Assembly (NCBI RefSeq): GCF_963674565.1
Contig: NZ_OY771430.1
Location: forward strand, 1,240,001-1,304,000
Reading direction: 5' to 3'
Source: an uncultured Carboxylicivirga sp.
GTDB taxonomy: Bacteria > Bacteroidota > Bacteroidia > Bacteroidales > Marinilabiliaceae
Length of the DNA stretch: 64,000 nucleotides
The notes under the pieces were generated by a model. The model had not been told where the DNA came from. It searched no databases and saw nothing but the letters and a program-made list of their open reading frames with translations. A program made the position numbers and the translations under genes. This document shows, in pieces, positions 56,294 through 62,922 of this stretch; positions within the stretch are counted from its first letter, which is position 1, and the number at the start of each line of letters is the position of its first letter.

Positions 56294-56333
56294 AAAACAC
56301 TCCCGTTAGATTTCATCGAAACGAGAGTGTTTT
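56294..56333 (+). terminator. Terminator of the PagL-PAP2 unit
   Basis: AAAACACTC pairs with GAGTGTTTT, and CGTT with AACG nearer the loop, giving an interrupted stem with a one-base mismatch. It lies about 25 bp after the PAP2 stop. Confidence 0.8.
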
Positions 56334-56402
56334 GCTTTATACTAATTCTCATAAATACCATTTTCATTACCTAATGCCATTATCTTATTGAAATTAAAAA
56401 AG

Positions 56403-56747
56403 ATGTATAACATGCAAAAATTAGATTTGTTATATCCGACATGTCCGAATCGGAATATCATAAACTGAATGAGTGAAAAATGGTCGTTGATAATTTTGAG
56501 TACACTCAACCAACAAGGAATTTTGCGTTATAAAGAGTTAAATTCTGAAATCCCCGATATTTCGCAGAAAATGCTCTCAAATACGCTAAAACAGCTGGAA
56601 GCTGATAAAATGATCACACCTAAAATGTACCCCGAGATACCTCCACGTGTTGAATATTCTTTGACTTCCACATGACAAAAACTAATGCCAGCGATTGGAA
56701 TGATGGTTGATTGGGCATTGGAACATTTTAACGAAATTACCAAGTAA
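56403..56747 (+). pseudogene. HxlR-family regulator with two in-frame TGA stops
   Basis: The full frame of 114 codons is recognisable: TCPNRNIIN, then TGA, then MSEKWSLIILSTLNQQGILRYKELNSEIPDISQKMLSNTLKQLEADKMI, PPRVEYSLTST, TGA, QKLMPAIGMMVDWALEHFNEITK. It matches HxlR winged-helix proteins (CPxRxxLDR-GEKW-LIL layout). The two TGA codons stand where an Arg and a Gly codon are expected, so both are single-base changes and the gene is dead. The 207-bp piece from 56469 to 56675 is the only part open in one frame. Confidence 0.85.
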
Positions 56748-56808
56748 GAATCTGCAAATACTTCGAACTAAGAGCATGACACTCTATACAAACATTCATA
56801 TAAATCAT

Positions 56809-57395
56809 TCATTTTATGACAACTATACCTCTCTGCTTTTTTACCCAATCAATATAACGATAAAGGTTGCTTTACTAATATTTACAATTTTAAGAATATC
56901 GTTTATTGTTCTTGATTTATCTTGCCATAATTGGTAGCATGCGTATGCTGTTTTCTTACCGTTTGGAGAAAGTCCTTTTTTACGGCCTCCTATGCGCCCC
57001 TGCTCACGTGCTGCCTAGAGACCAGCTATCGTACGCTCCCGAATTAATTCTCGTTCAAACTCTGCAAAGCTTGCAAAAATATTAAAGGTTAAACGACCTT
57101 GTGCTGTAGTAGTGTCAATACTATCATTTAAACTAATAAACTCAACACCTCGTTCCCGAAAACCAGAAACCATTTCAATGAGATGTTTTAGAGATTTTCC
57201 TAGGCGATCCAATTTCCATACTACAACAATATCCCCTTCACGAGTATGTTCCAACATTTTTTCAAGTTCCGGACGTTCTTTTACTGCACTTTTTGTTTCC
57301 TGAAAGATTTTAGTACAACCTGTTTTATTCAATGCTTCAATTTGCATCTCCAAATTCTGATCTTTGGTAGATACTCTTGCATAACCAATTTTCAT
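56809..57395 (-). pseudogene. Serine recombinase (resolvase/invertase) remnant
   Basis: Reading leftward from MKIGYARVSTKDQNLEMQI (ATG at 57395) gives the resolvase catalytic domain: YARVST with the nucleophilic Ser, GDIVVVWKLDRLGKSLKHLIE, STIDTTTAQGRL-like DSIDTTTAQGRLTFNIFASFAEFERELIRERT. A TAG stop interrupts IAGL-AAREQGRIGGRKKGLSP just before the helix-turn-helix. A one-base deletion near IDWVK shifts the C-terminus. The intact parent would be about 195 residues. The pseudogene is a relic of a second mobile unit, or a plasmid-type resolvase, inside the island. Confidence 0.88.
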
Positions 57396-57397
57396 AA

Positions 57398-57494
57398 CTG
57401 TCTCTTTTAAGCTTAAACTATGAGACACATTAATAAAACCAGTTTTTGAGACTGTCAAGGCCCAAATGGGATGCAGAAGGAGAAATTGTCTCAG
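57398..57494. promoter_or_regulatory. Candidate recombinase (res-like) site array
   Basis: GTCTC/GAGAC motifs occur at about 57400, 57423, 57449 and 57489 within the first 100 bp upstream of the recombinase start. Two pairs are in opposite orientation. Resolvases of this type usually bind short inverted sites just upstream of their own gene. The motif is only 5-6 bp, so this is tentative. Confidence 0.4.
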
Positions 57495-57584
57495 TAAAAG
57501 GGTGGTTTTAAAATATCATCCAAGTATTTTTTCACATTGCATACATTCATTGTATATTTGTAATATAAAGTTCTCAATATCAGA

Positions 57585-57619
57585 AGAGACTATATCGAGA
57601 CCTTGACTTTAAGTGCTTT
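57585..57619. repeat. Arm-like repeats at the right end of the island
   Basis: GAGACTATATCGAGACC (57585-57601) differs by one base from GAGACTAAATCGAGACC at the left end (44168-44184). Five bp further, ACTTTAAGTGCTTT (57606-57619) matches the arm of the left-end hairpin. Both ends thus carry the same two motifs. Confidence 0.6.
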
Positions 57620-57656
57620 ACAACTATTTAAAACAAAATAGATTACGAAATTTAAA

Positions 57657-57675
57657 GAGTCCCTTCGGGATCACA
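57657..57675. repeat. Attachment repeat at the far end
   Basis: GAGTCCCTTCGGGATCACA, identical over 19 bp to the tRNA-Arg 3' end at 44044. Only this fragment of the tRNA is present; no anticodon or D arm precedes it, so this copy is the empty end left by integration. Confidence 0.92.
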
Positions 57676-57676
57676 T

Positions 57677-57714
57677 AAAAGCCTGTATATCATGGATATA
57701 CAGGCTTTTTTTTA
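57677..57714 (+). terminator. Strong hairpin just outside the island, probable original tRNA terminator
   Basis: GCCTGTATAT and ATATACAGGC, with flanking AAAA/TTTT, form a stem of about 14 bp with loop CATGG, followed by a T run. It begins 2 bp after the far attachment repeat, exactly where the terminator of an uninterrupted tRNA-Arg gene would lie. Confidence 0.85.
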
Positions 57715-57827
57715 TTTTTAAATTGAAAATTAGTTAAACACAACGTTTTTAACAATCTTTCTGCTCTTTCTATTCGACTCTTTAATAGTTCATAATAAAC
57801 TCAGTAAACTTGTTTATTCTAAATCTA

Positions 57828-58109
57828 TTAATTTTTTAATTTGCTTAAATTTCTGTTTTTCAACTTAACAGTAAGCATGCTAGGTCCTGCGTAGTAACGA
57901 AATAAAACCAGATTTGAATATTTTAACTTACTAACTATTTCATCTGACAAGCTATAACTAAATCTTGTTATTTTATTATTGTTTTCAGAGTATCCTGTAA
58001 CTATTGAAACAGAGGTTGAATCTGATGTTAAAATATTTTCTGTGTCTTCAGTAATACTTTTTGTATACTCATATTCAATTGCATCAATTAAAATTCCATT
58101 AGGGCGCAC
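57828..58109 (-). pseudogene. C-terminal fragment of an unknown protein
   Basis: The 93-residue minus-strand frame reads NGILIDAIEYEYTKS and ends in YAGPSMLTVKLKNRNLSKLKN. It has normal coding character and a natural C-terminus, but it has no proper start: its first residues merge into DNA that, on the plus strand, encodes the end of a short-chain dehydrogenase. I take it as the C-terminal part of a gene whose 5' end was lost at about 58100. The family is not recognised. Confidence 0.6.
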
Positions 58110-58212
58110 TGCTACAATCGAGGAAGTTGCTTCAGCCTATATTTTCTTAATGATGAACACATTTATCACTGGTCAGAAAATAGCCGTTGATGGAGGAATA
58201 ATGTTAGCATAA
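58096..58212 (+). pseudogene. C-terminal fragment of a short-chain dehydrogenase
   Basis: The last ~38 codons read IPLGRTATIEEVASAYIFLM and then NTFITGQKIAVDGGIMLA, which is the standard SDR C-terminus (P-x-GR-x-x-x-x-E-EVA, ITGQ, VDGG). The Rossmann motif, catalytic Ser and YxxxK are absent. Upstream codes for a different gene on the other strand, so the N-terminal ~210 residues are missing. It sits 6 bp before the next gene, with which it probably shared an operon. Confidence 0.82.
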
Positions 58213-58218
58213 TTATAA

Positions 58219-58875
58219 ATGAACAAAATGACTTTATATAATCTTGAATATTTTGATAAAAGATGTGAATTTGATTCAACTTACACTTTCCGTTTTAAAT
58301 CTGATGAATCACTAAATTTCAACGCTGGCCAGTGGGTACACCTGGGGTTTCCTCAACCAAACCGTGATAAATCATTAGTAAGACATATGTCTTTTGCTTC
58401 TGCCCCATCTGATAAATACCTTGAGTTTACAATGGATATATCATCAAAGACTGCTTATAAACAAAAAATGAACAATCTTTTACCTGGTGATAGTGTAAAG
58501 GCCTTTAAGATAGTTGGGGAATTTCAGGTTTTGCCTCAACAAAAAGAGATAATGTTTATCACCGGAGGAATTGGTATAACACCGGTACGATCAATTATTC
58601 GCCAATTAAAGTATCAGCAATCAACAACAAACTGGACATTACTGCATGTTTCCAGAGGTTCTTTTTTATATAATGATGAAATATCAAAATATGATAACAA
58701 GCAAGTCAGGGTAAACAGAAGCGAATTGGAATTGATTTGGCCTGCAATAATTAAAAAACATGAGAGCACTCAATATTACATTAGCGGTTCTGAGCAATTT
58801 GTAAAAGGTATTTCTGAAAAACTCACTCATTCAGGTATCACCAAAAGTAGTCAGGTTGTTGAAAGCTTTCATTAA
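58219..58875 (+). CDS. FAD/ferredoxin-NADP reductase-like oxidoreductase
   Basis: The 218-residue protein has the FNR two-domain layout: an FAD domain with AGQWVHLGF and the FAD-binding RHMSFASAP (about 51-62, RxxSxxS type), then an NAD(P) domain with MFITGGIGITPVRSIIRQL (about 111-130), TLLHVSRG and YYISGSEQFVKG. No [2Fe-2S] domain is attached, so it needs a partner carrier. It follows the SDR remnant and precedes an FMN reductase, which suggests a redox operon. The substrate is unknown. Confidence 0.85.
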   Translation: MNKMTLYNLEYFDKRCEFDSTYTFRFKSDESLNFNAGQWVHLGFPQPNRDKSLVRHMSFASAPSDKYLEFTMDISSKTAYKQKMNNLLPGDSVKAFKIVGEFQVLPQQKEIMFITGGIGITPVRSIIRQLKYQQSTTNWTLLHVSRGSFLYNDEISKYDNKQVRVNRSELELIWPAIIKKHESTQYYISGSEQFVKGISEKLTHSGITKSSQVVESFH

Positions 58876-58901
58876 ATAATAACATATTAAAACATAAAAG
58901 T

Positions 58902-59456
58902 ATGAATATTAAAATAGGAATATTAGTAGGATCATTACGAAAGGCATCCTACTCAAAAATAATCGCCAGCGAAGTACTTAATATGGCCCCCGAGGGATAT
59001 GAATTTGAAATAATATCATTAGATGATCTTACCATATATAACCAGGATTTTGATGATGAAAATAGGGTACCTGAAGCCTACACTATCTTTAGGGAATCAA
59101 TTAAAGAAAAAGAAGGTATCATTTTTATAACACCAGAATATAATCGTTCGGTTCCAGGAGTATTAAAAAATGCTATAGATATTGGTTCAAGACCTTTTGG
59201 TAAAAGTGTGTGGAACGGAAAACCTGCTGCTATCATTAGTAATTCACCCGGAAATCTTGCCGCTTTTGGAGCCAACCATCATTTAAGACAAAGTCTGGTT
59301 GTATTAAATGTTCCTGTAATGCAGCAACCAGAAGTATACCTGGCTCACATTCAGGAGGTATTTGATGAATCCGGCAAAATTAAAGATGTGAGAACCAAGG
59401 AAGTACTTCAAAATGCTGTTAATTCATACATTAATTGGTTTGTTAAAAACAAATAA
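58902..59456 (+). CDS. NADPH-dependent FMN reductase (YieF / ChrR type)
   Basis: The 184-residue flavodoxin-fold enzyme has GILVGSLRKASYSKIIA (FMN loop, about 6-22), FITPEYNRSVPGVLKNAIDIGS (about 75-96) and AAIISNSPGNLAAFGANHHLRQSL. These are the marks of NAD(P)H:FMN/quinone reductases that reduce quinones, azo dyes or chromate. It is 26 bp after the FNR-like gene, so it shares an operon. It is closed by a terminator at 59499. Confidence 0.9.
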   Translation: MNIKIGILVGSLRKASYSKIIASEVLNMAPEGYEFEIISLDDLTIYNQDFDDENRVPEAYTIFRESIKEKEGIIFITPEYNRSVPGVLKNAIDIGSRPFGKSVWNGKPAAIISNSPGNLAAFGANHHLRQSLVVLNVPVMQQPEVYLAHIQEVFDESGKIKDVRTKEVLQNAVNSYINWFVKNK

Positions 59457-59498
59457 GTAACAAAATACTTAAACCAGGTAGTCATACAAACTCACAGT

Positions 59499-59522
59499 AA
59501 AATCCCAATAAATTGGGATTTT
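59499..59522 (+). terminator. Terminator of the reductase operon
   Basis: AAAATCCCAAT and ATTGGGATTTT form an 11-bp stem with a 2-nt loop, followed by a short T-rich tail. Confidence 0.85.
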
Positions 59523-59558
59523 ATTTCTTTTCGAATTGTGATTTCTTGCAATTCGAAA

Positions 59559-60437
59559 ATGCATCTTAAAAGATCTAACATATTATCTTGTGAATTTCAG
59601 GATTTTGATTCTAATCCAAATGAAATTTTTATCCGTTCAATTGATGAAATTAAAGAACGGGCCGGTAAAATGCTGCATGTTCCTAAACGATTTAACTTCT
59701 ACAAAATCGTTTATGTAACAAAAGGTGAAGGCTGGCATAAAGTTGACATGCACAATCATTATCTTACTTCTGAAACGATTTTACCCATTGGTATCAATAC
59801 TTATCAATGTTTTTCAGATGTTGCTTCTCTGGAAGGTTTTGTTATTCACTTCACTCATAATTTCTTTGCTAAAGAAAGAGAGAATTATAATTACCTGTCA
59901 AATTATAATATCTTTTTAAATCCATCAATTATTAACTGTAACAAAGAGTTATCATTTGTTTTACATCAGTTAAGAAGTATTTATGAGGCAGAGCATAGCA
60001 TTGAAAAATATGATCAAATAATAAATTATTTAAGGGTGTTATTGCTTAGTATTAGCATCAATAAACAAGCAAATGATCTGTCTACAGCTTCACCGCAATC
60101 TGAATTATATCAAAGATTTCAGTCTGTACTTGACAAACACATCAACTATTCAACAAAGGTTGTGGATATTTGTGATCATCTTCAAATAAATTCAAGAAAA
60201 CTCAATACTGCTCTAAAAAGTATTACTGGTAAAGGTGTTAAGGAAGTCATTGATGAACGATTGATTCTTGAAATAAAGCGTTTACTCCTTTATTCAGATT
60301 TATCTGTAAAAGAAATTGCCTTTAAACTTGGTTTCGATGAAGCTGCCAATCTTACTAATTTTTTTAAAAGACACACCAATCAATCTCCTGTTAAATTCAG
60401 AGGTGTATGTAAAAAATCCGAAACTTATAATATTTAG
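59559..60437 (+). CDS. AraC-family transcriptional regulator
   Basis: I start at the ATG at 59559 (MHLKRSN); a GTG at 59538 is an alternative start. The N-terminal half is a cupin-like ligand domain (FNFYKIVYVTKGEGWHKVDMHN). The C-terminal half has the two AraC helix-turn-helix units: VVDICDHLQINSRKLNTALKSITGKGVKEVI and DLSVKEIAFKLGFDEAANLTNFFKRHTNQSPVKFR. The length of 292 is normal. It is followed 80 bp later by a TonB receptor on the same strand, so it may control iron uptake or the reductase operon. The ligand is unknown. Confidence 0.9.
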   Translation: MHLKRSNILSCEFQDFDSNPNEIFIRSIDEIKERAGKMLHVPKRFNFYKIVYVTKGEGWHKVDMHNHYLTSETILPIGINTYQCFSDVASLEGFVIHFTHNFFAKERENYNYLSNYNIFLNPSIINCNKELSFVLHQLRSIYEAEHSIEKYDQIINYLRVLLLSISINKQANDLSTASPQSELYQRFQSVLDKHINYSTKVVDICDHLQINSRKLNTALKSITGKGVKEVIDERLILEIKRLLLYSDLSVKEIAFKLGFDEAANLTNFFKRHTNQSPVKFRGVCKKSETYNI

Positions 60438-60517
60438 ACTATAATTTATAATATATTAATATTATATACTTCCGACATTTGCTTGTGTTTATTTAGTTTA
60501 AATATAATTAAGAAGTA

Positions 60518-62911
60518 ATGTTGTCAAAATTCGTACGAATTGGATTGATAATCTGCATTATCTTTTCTTTTCATCCCAAATTATTTTCTCAGACTACTCA
60601 TATAAAAGGTAGAGTTTATAATGATCAAATGGAGCCGGTACCTTTTGCGACCATTGCTTTGGAAAACGGTGAAGGAACTATTTGTGACGAGAATGGAAAG
60701 TTTGGTTTACATGCCTATGCAGTTAGCGACTTTAATTTAATTATTAGTGCCATTGGCTTTGAAACAGAAAGTATACGGGTAAAGCAAGATACAAAACCAG
60801 AATTCTTCCATATAAACCTACGCCCCAAGGTCACAAATCTAAATGAAGTGACTGTTGAAGCTCAATCTTTAGTTACTCAAATTAATCAGACGGCATATAA
60901 TGTAATTGCTATTGATACAAAACAAATGCATAATGGTACTGATAATCTTGCCTCAGCACTAAAATCGGCACCTGGAATAAAGATTCGTGAATCAGGAGGT
61001 GTTGGCTCTGAAATGCAACTAACACTTGATGGTTTTACAGGAAAACAAGTTAAACTTTTTATTGATGGGGTGCCACAGGATGGAGTCGGACAATCATTTG
61101 GTTTAAATAACATTCCGGTAAATTTTGCTGATCGTTTTGAAATTTATCGGGGCGTTGTACCAGTTGGTTTTGGAGCTGATGCATTAGGTGGAGTAATTAA
61201 CATTGTTACCAATAAACAAAAAAGAACCTTTTTAGATGCCTCCTATTCTTACGGTTCATTTAATACTCATAAATCAAATGTTAGTTTTGGAAAAAATACT
61301 GATAGTGGATTCTTGTTTGAGTTTACTTTTTTTCAGAATTACTCAGATAACAGTTATCGCATTTACACCCCGGTAAAAAACTTTGAAACAGGCGTTTGGG
61401 ATAGCTCAAAACCAGAATGGGTAAAAAGATTCAACGACAATTATCATAACGAAGCAGTTATAGCTAAAGTAGGCATAACAAATAAATCATTTGCAGACCG
61501 CATTGTTTTGTCATTAACGCTTTCTCAAAATGAAAAAGAAATACAGAATGGCGTTGTTCAAGAGATTGTTTTTGGTCAAAAGCGAAGAGAAGGTAGTTCT
61601 ATTATGCCTTCATTGGAATATTGTAAGAAGGACCTGTTTGTAACGAATTTGGATGTAACATTAACAGCAAACTTAAACATTAATGAATTTCACAATATAG
61701 ACACTTCTGCATATGAATTTAATTGGCTGGGAGATAGCAGATATACAGGGAATCTAGGTGAACAAACCTATCAGGATAGCGAATTTGAAAACATTAACAA
61801 GAATAGCACATTTACAGGGCGATACACCCTTAATAATTGGCATAACTTTGTGTTTAACAATGTTTTTACTGGTTTTACACGCGAATCGGTTTCACAACCT
61901 GACCCTGAATTAACAACGGTTAGTGATGCCACTTTAATGGATAAAGTATCTCGTAAAAACATAAGTGGTCTGTCGTACCGATATAATCATAAAGATCACT
62001 GGAATTTGTCGCTGTTTGGTAAATATTACAATCAATATGCCAGTGGTCCGAATAATGTAGGTACAGGAAACAGTACAATAATAGAAAAAGGGAATACGAA
62101 CGTTGGTATTTTCGGGTATGGTGCAGCAGCCACTTATTTATTTATGAAAGCTTTTCAACTGAAGATTTCAGCTGAGAAAGCAGTGCGTCTTCCAACAGCT
62201 GATCAATTATTTGGTGATGAAGATCTAGAATTGGGAGCATCTAGCCTTAAACCTGAAAAGAGCGATAATTTCAATGCCAGTTTATCTTACAAACTTGAGT
62301 TTGGGAAACATGCTATTTATACCGAAGGAGGACTTATATACCGTAATACAAGAGATTATATTCGCCGTACAATTGAAAAATTAAGTGGTGGTTTACAGGC
62401 TGGATCTCACGTTAATCATGGTCGTGTGGTAACAAAAGGTGTAAATGCATCCTTGAGATATAACTGGTCTAAAAACATTTCAATGGGAGGCAATTTTTCA
62501 TATCTCAATATTCGGGATAAAGAAAAGTATGTTGAAGCCGGTTCTTTGCAAGAATCAACAACCTATAATGTAAGAATACCTAATAAACCTTACCTGTTCT
62601 CCAACATGGACATTTGCTGGAAGCTATTTGATTTTATGGGTTCGGATAATGAATTAACATTGATGTATGATCATTCATACGTTCATTCTTTTCCATTGTA
62701 TTGGGAAAACCACGGTAGTTCAAATAAAAAGAGGGTTCCCAATCAGTTTTCGCATAACCTTAGTGTGACATATTCCATGAAAGAAGGAGAATATAATTTC
62801 TCTTTTGAATGTAAAAATATAACCGATGAACGGCTCTACGACAACTTTAGTCTGCAGAAGCCAGGAAGAGCATTTTATGGAAAAATCAGATACTACATTA
62901 AAAACAATTGA
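60518..62911 (+). CDS. TonB-dependent receptor, probably for an iron chelate
   Basis: The 797-residue protein has a signal peptide (cleavage near LFSQ, about 25), a carboxypeptidase-regulatory-like domain (about 28-105, GRVYNDQMEPVPFATIALENG), a plug domain with NLNEVTVEAQ and VKLFIDGVPQDGVGQSFGLNNIPV (about 115-230), and a beta-barrel (about 240-797) ending in YGKIRYYIKNN. There is no SusD neighbour. The DUF4374 lipoprotein immediately downstream is typical of siderophore or haem receptors in Bacteroidota. The substrate is inferred from that context only. Confidence 0.87.
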   Translation: MLSKFVRIGLIICIIFSFHPKLFSQTTHIKGRVYNDQMEPVPFATIALENGEGTICDENGKFGLHAYAVSDFNLIISAIGFETESIRVKQDTKPEFFHINLRPKVTNLNEVTVEAQSLVTQINQTAYNVIAIDTKQMHNGTDNLASALKSAPGIKIRESGGVGSEMQLTLDGFTGKQVKLFIDGVPQDGVGQSFGLNNIPVNFADRFEIYRGVVPVGFGADALGGVINIVTNKQKRTFLDASYSYGSFNTHKSNVSFGKNTDSGFLFEFTFFQNYSDNSYRIYTPVKNFETGVWDSSKPEWVKRFNDNYHNEAVIAKVGITNKSFADRIVLSLTLSQNEKEIQNGVVQEIVFGQKRREGSSIMPSLEYCKKDLFVTNLDVTLTANLNINEFHNIDTSAYEFNWLGDSRYTGNLGEQTYQDSEFENINKNSTFTGRYTLNNWHNFVFNNVFTGFTRESVSQPDPELTTVSDATLMDKVSRKNISGLSYRYNHKDHWNLSLFGKYYNQYASGPNNVGTGNSTIIEKGNTNVGIFGYGAAATYLFMKAFQLKISAEKAVRLPTADQLFGDEDLELGASSLKPEKSDNFNASLSYKLEFGKHAIYTEGGLIYRNTRDYIRRTIEKLSGGLQAGSHVNHGRVVTKGVNASLRYNWSKNISMGGNFSYLNIRDKEKYVEAGSLQESTTYNVRIPNKPYLFSNMDICWKLFDFMGSDNELTLMYDHSYVHSFPLYWENHGSSNKKRVPNQFSHNLSVTYSMKEGEYNFSFECKNITDERLYDNFSLQKPGRAFYGKIRYYIKNN

Positions 62912-62922
62912 AATATAGCATT

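Larger units (their letters stand above)
44044..57675. mobile_element. 13.6-kb integrative island in tRNA-Arg(ACG)
   Basis: The island is bounded by a 19-bp direct repeat: one copy is the 3' end of the tRNA (44044-44062), the other is at 57657-57675. An IntDOT-like tyrosine recombinase starts 300 bp inside the tRNA end. Cargo in order: response regulator, histidine kinase, PepSY-like protein, TolC-like, HlyD-like and RND efflux genes, PagL-like and PAP2 genes, then a dead HxlR gene and a dead serine recombinase. No relaxase, type IV secretion or replication gene is seen, so movement would need excision by the integrase and transfer in trans, or the unit may be partly decayed. Confidence 0.9.
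57396..57827. other. Right end of the island and flank, no gene
   Basis: This 432-bp stretch holds four GAGAC/GTCTC sites upstream of the dead recombinase, the right arm-like repeat, the attachment repeat at 57657, and a strong hairpin. I see no supported open frame. Confidence 0.6.

Noticed and set aside
56403..56747. Two TGA codons in the HxlR frame as evidence of genetic-code reassignment
   Set aside because: One stands for an Arg and the other for a Gly in the family pattern, and all neighbouring genes use TGA/TAA/TAG as stops. Decay by point mutation is simpler.
56707..56937. A 76-aa plus-strand hydrophobic protein
   Set aside because: It lies antisense to the recombinase remnant and across the HxlR tail, and has no independent support.
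57657..57675. A second tRNA gene at the far end of the island
   Set aside because: Only the last part of the T arm and acceptor strand is present; no D arm, anticodon arm or 5' acceptor strand precedes it.
57979..58212. A 77-aa plus-strand protein
   Set aside because: Its first half is the reverse of the minus-strand fragment and only its end matches SDR proteins, so the frame is an accident of the junction.
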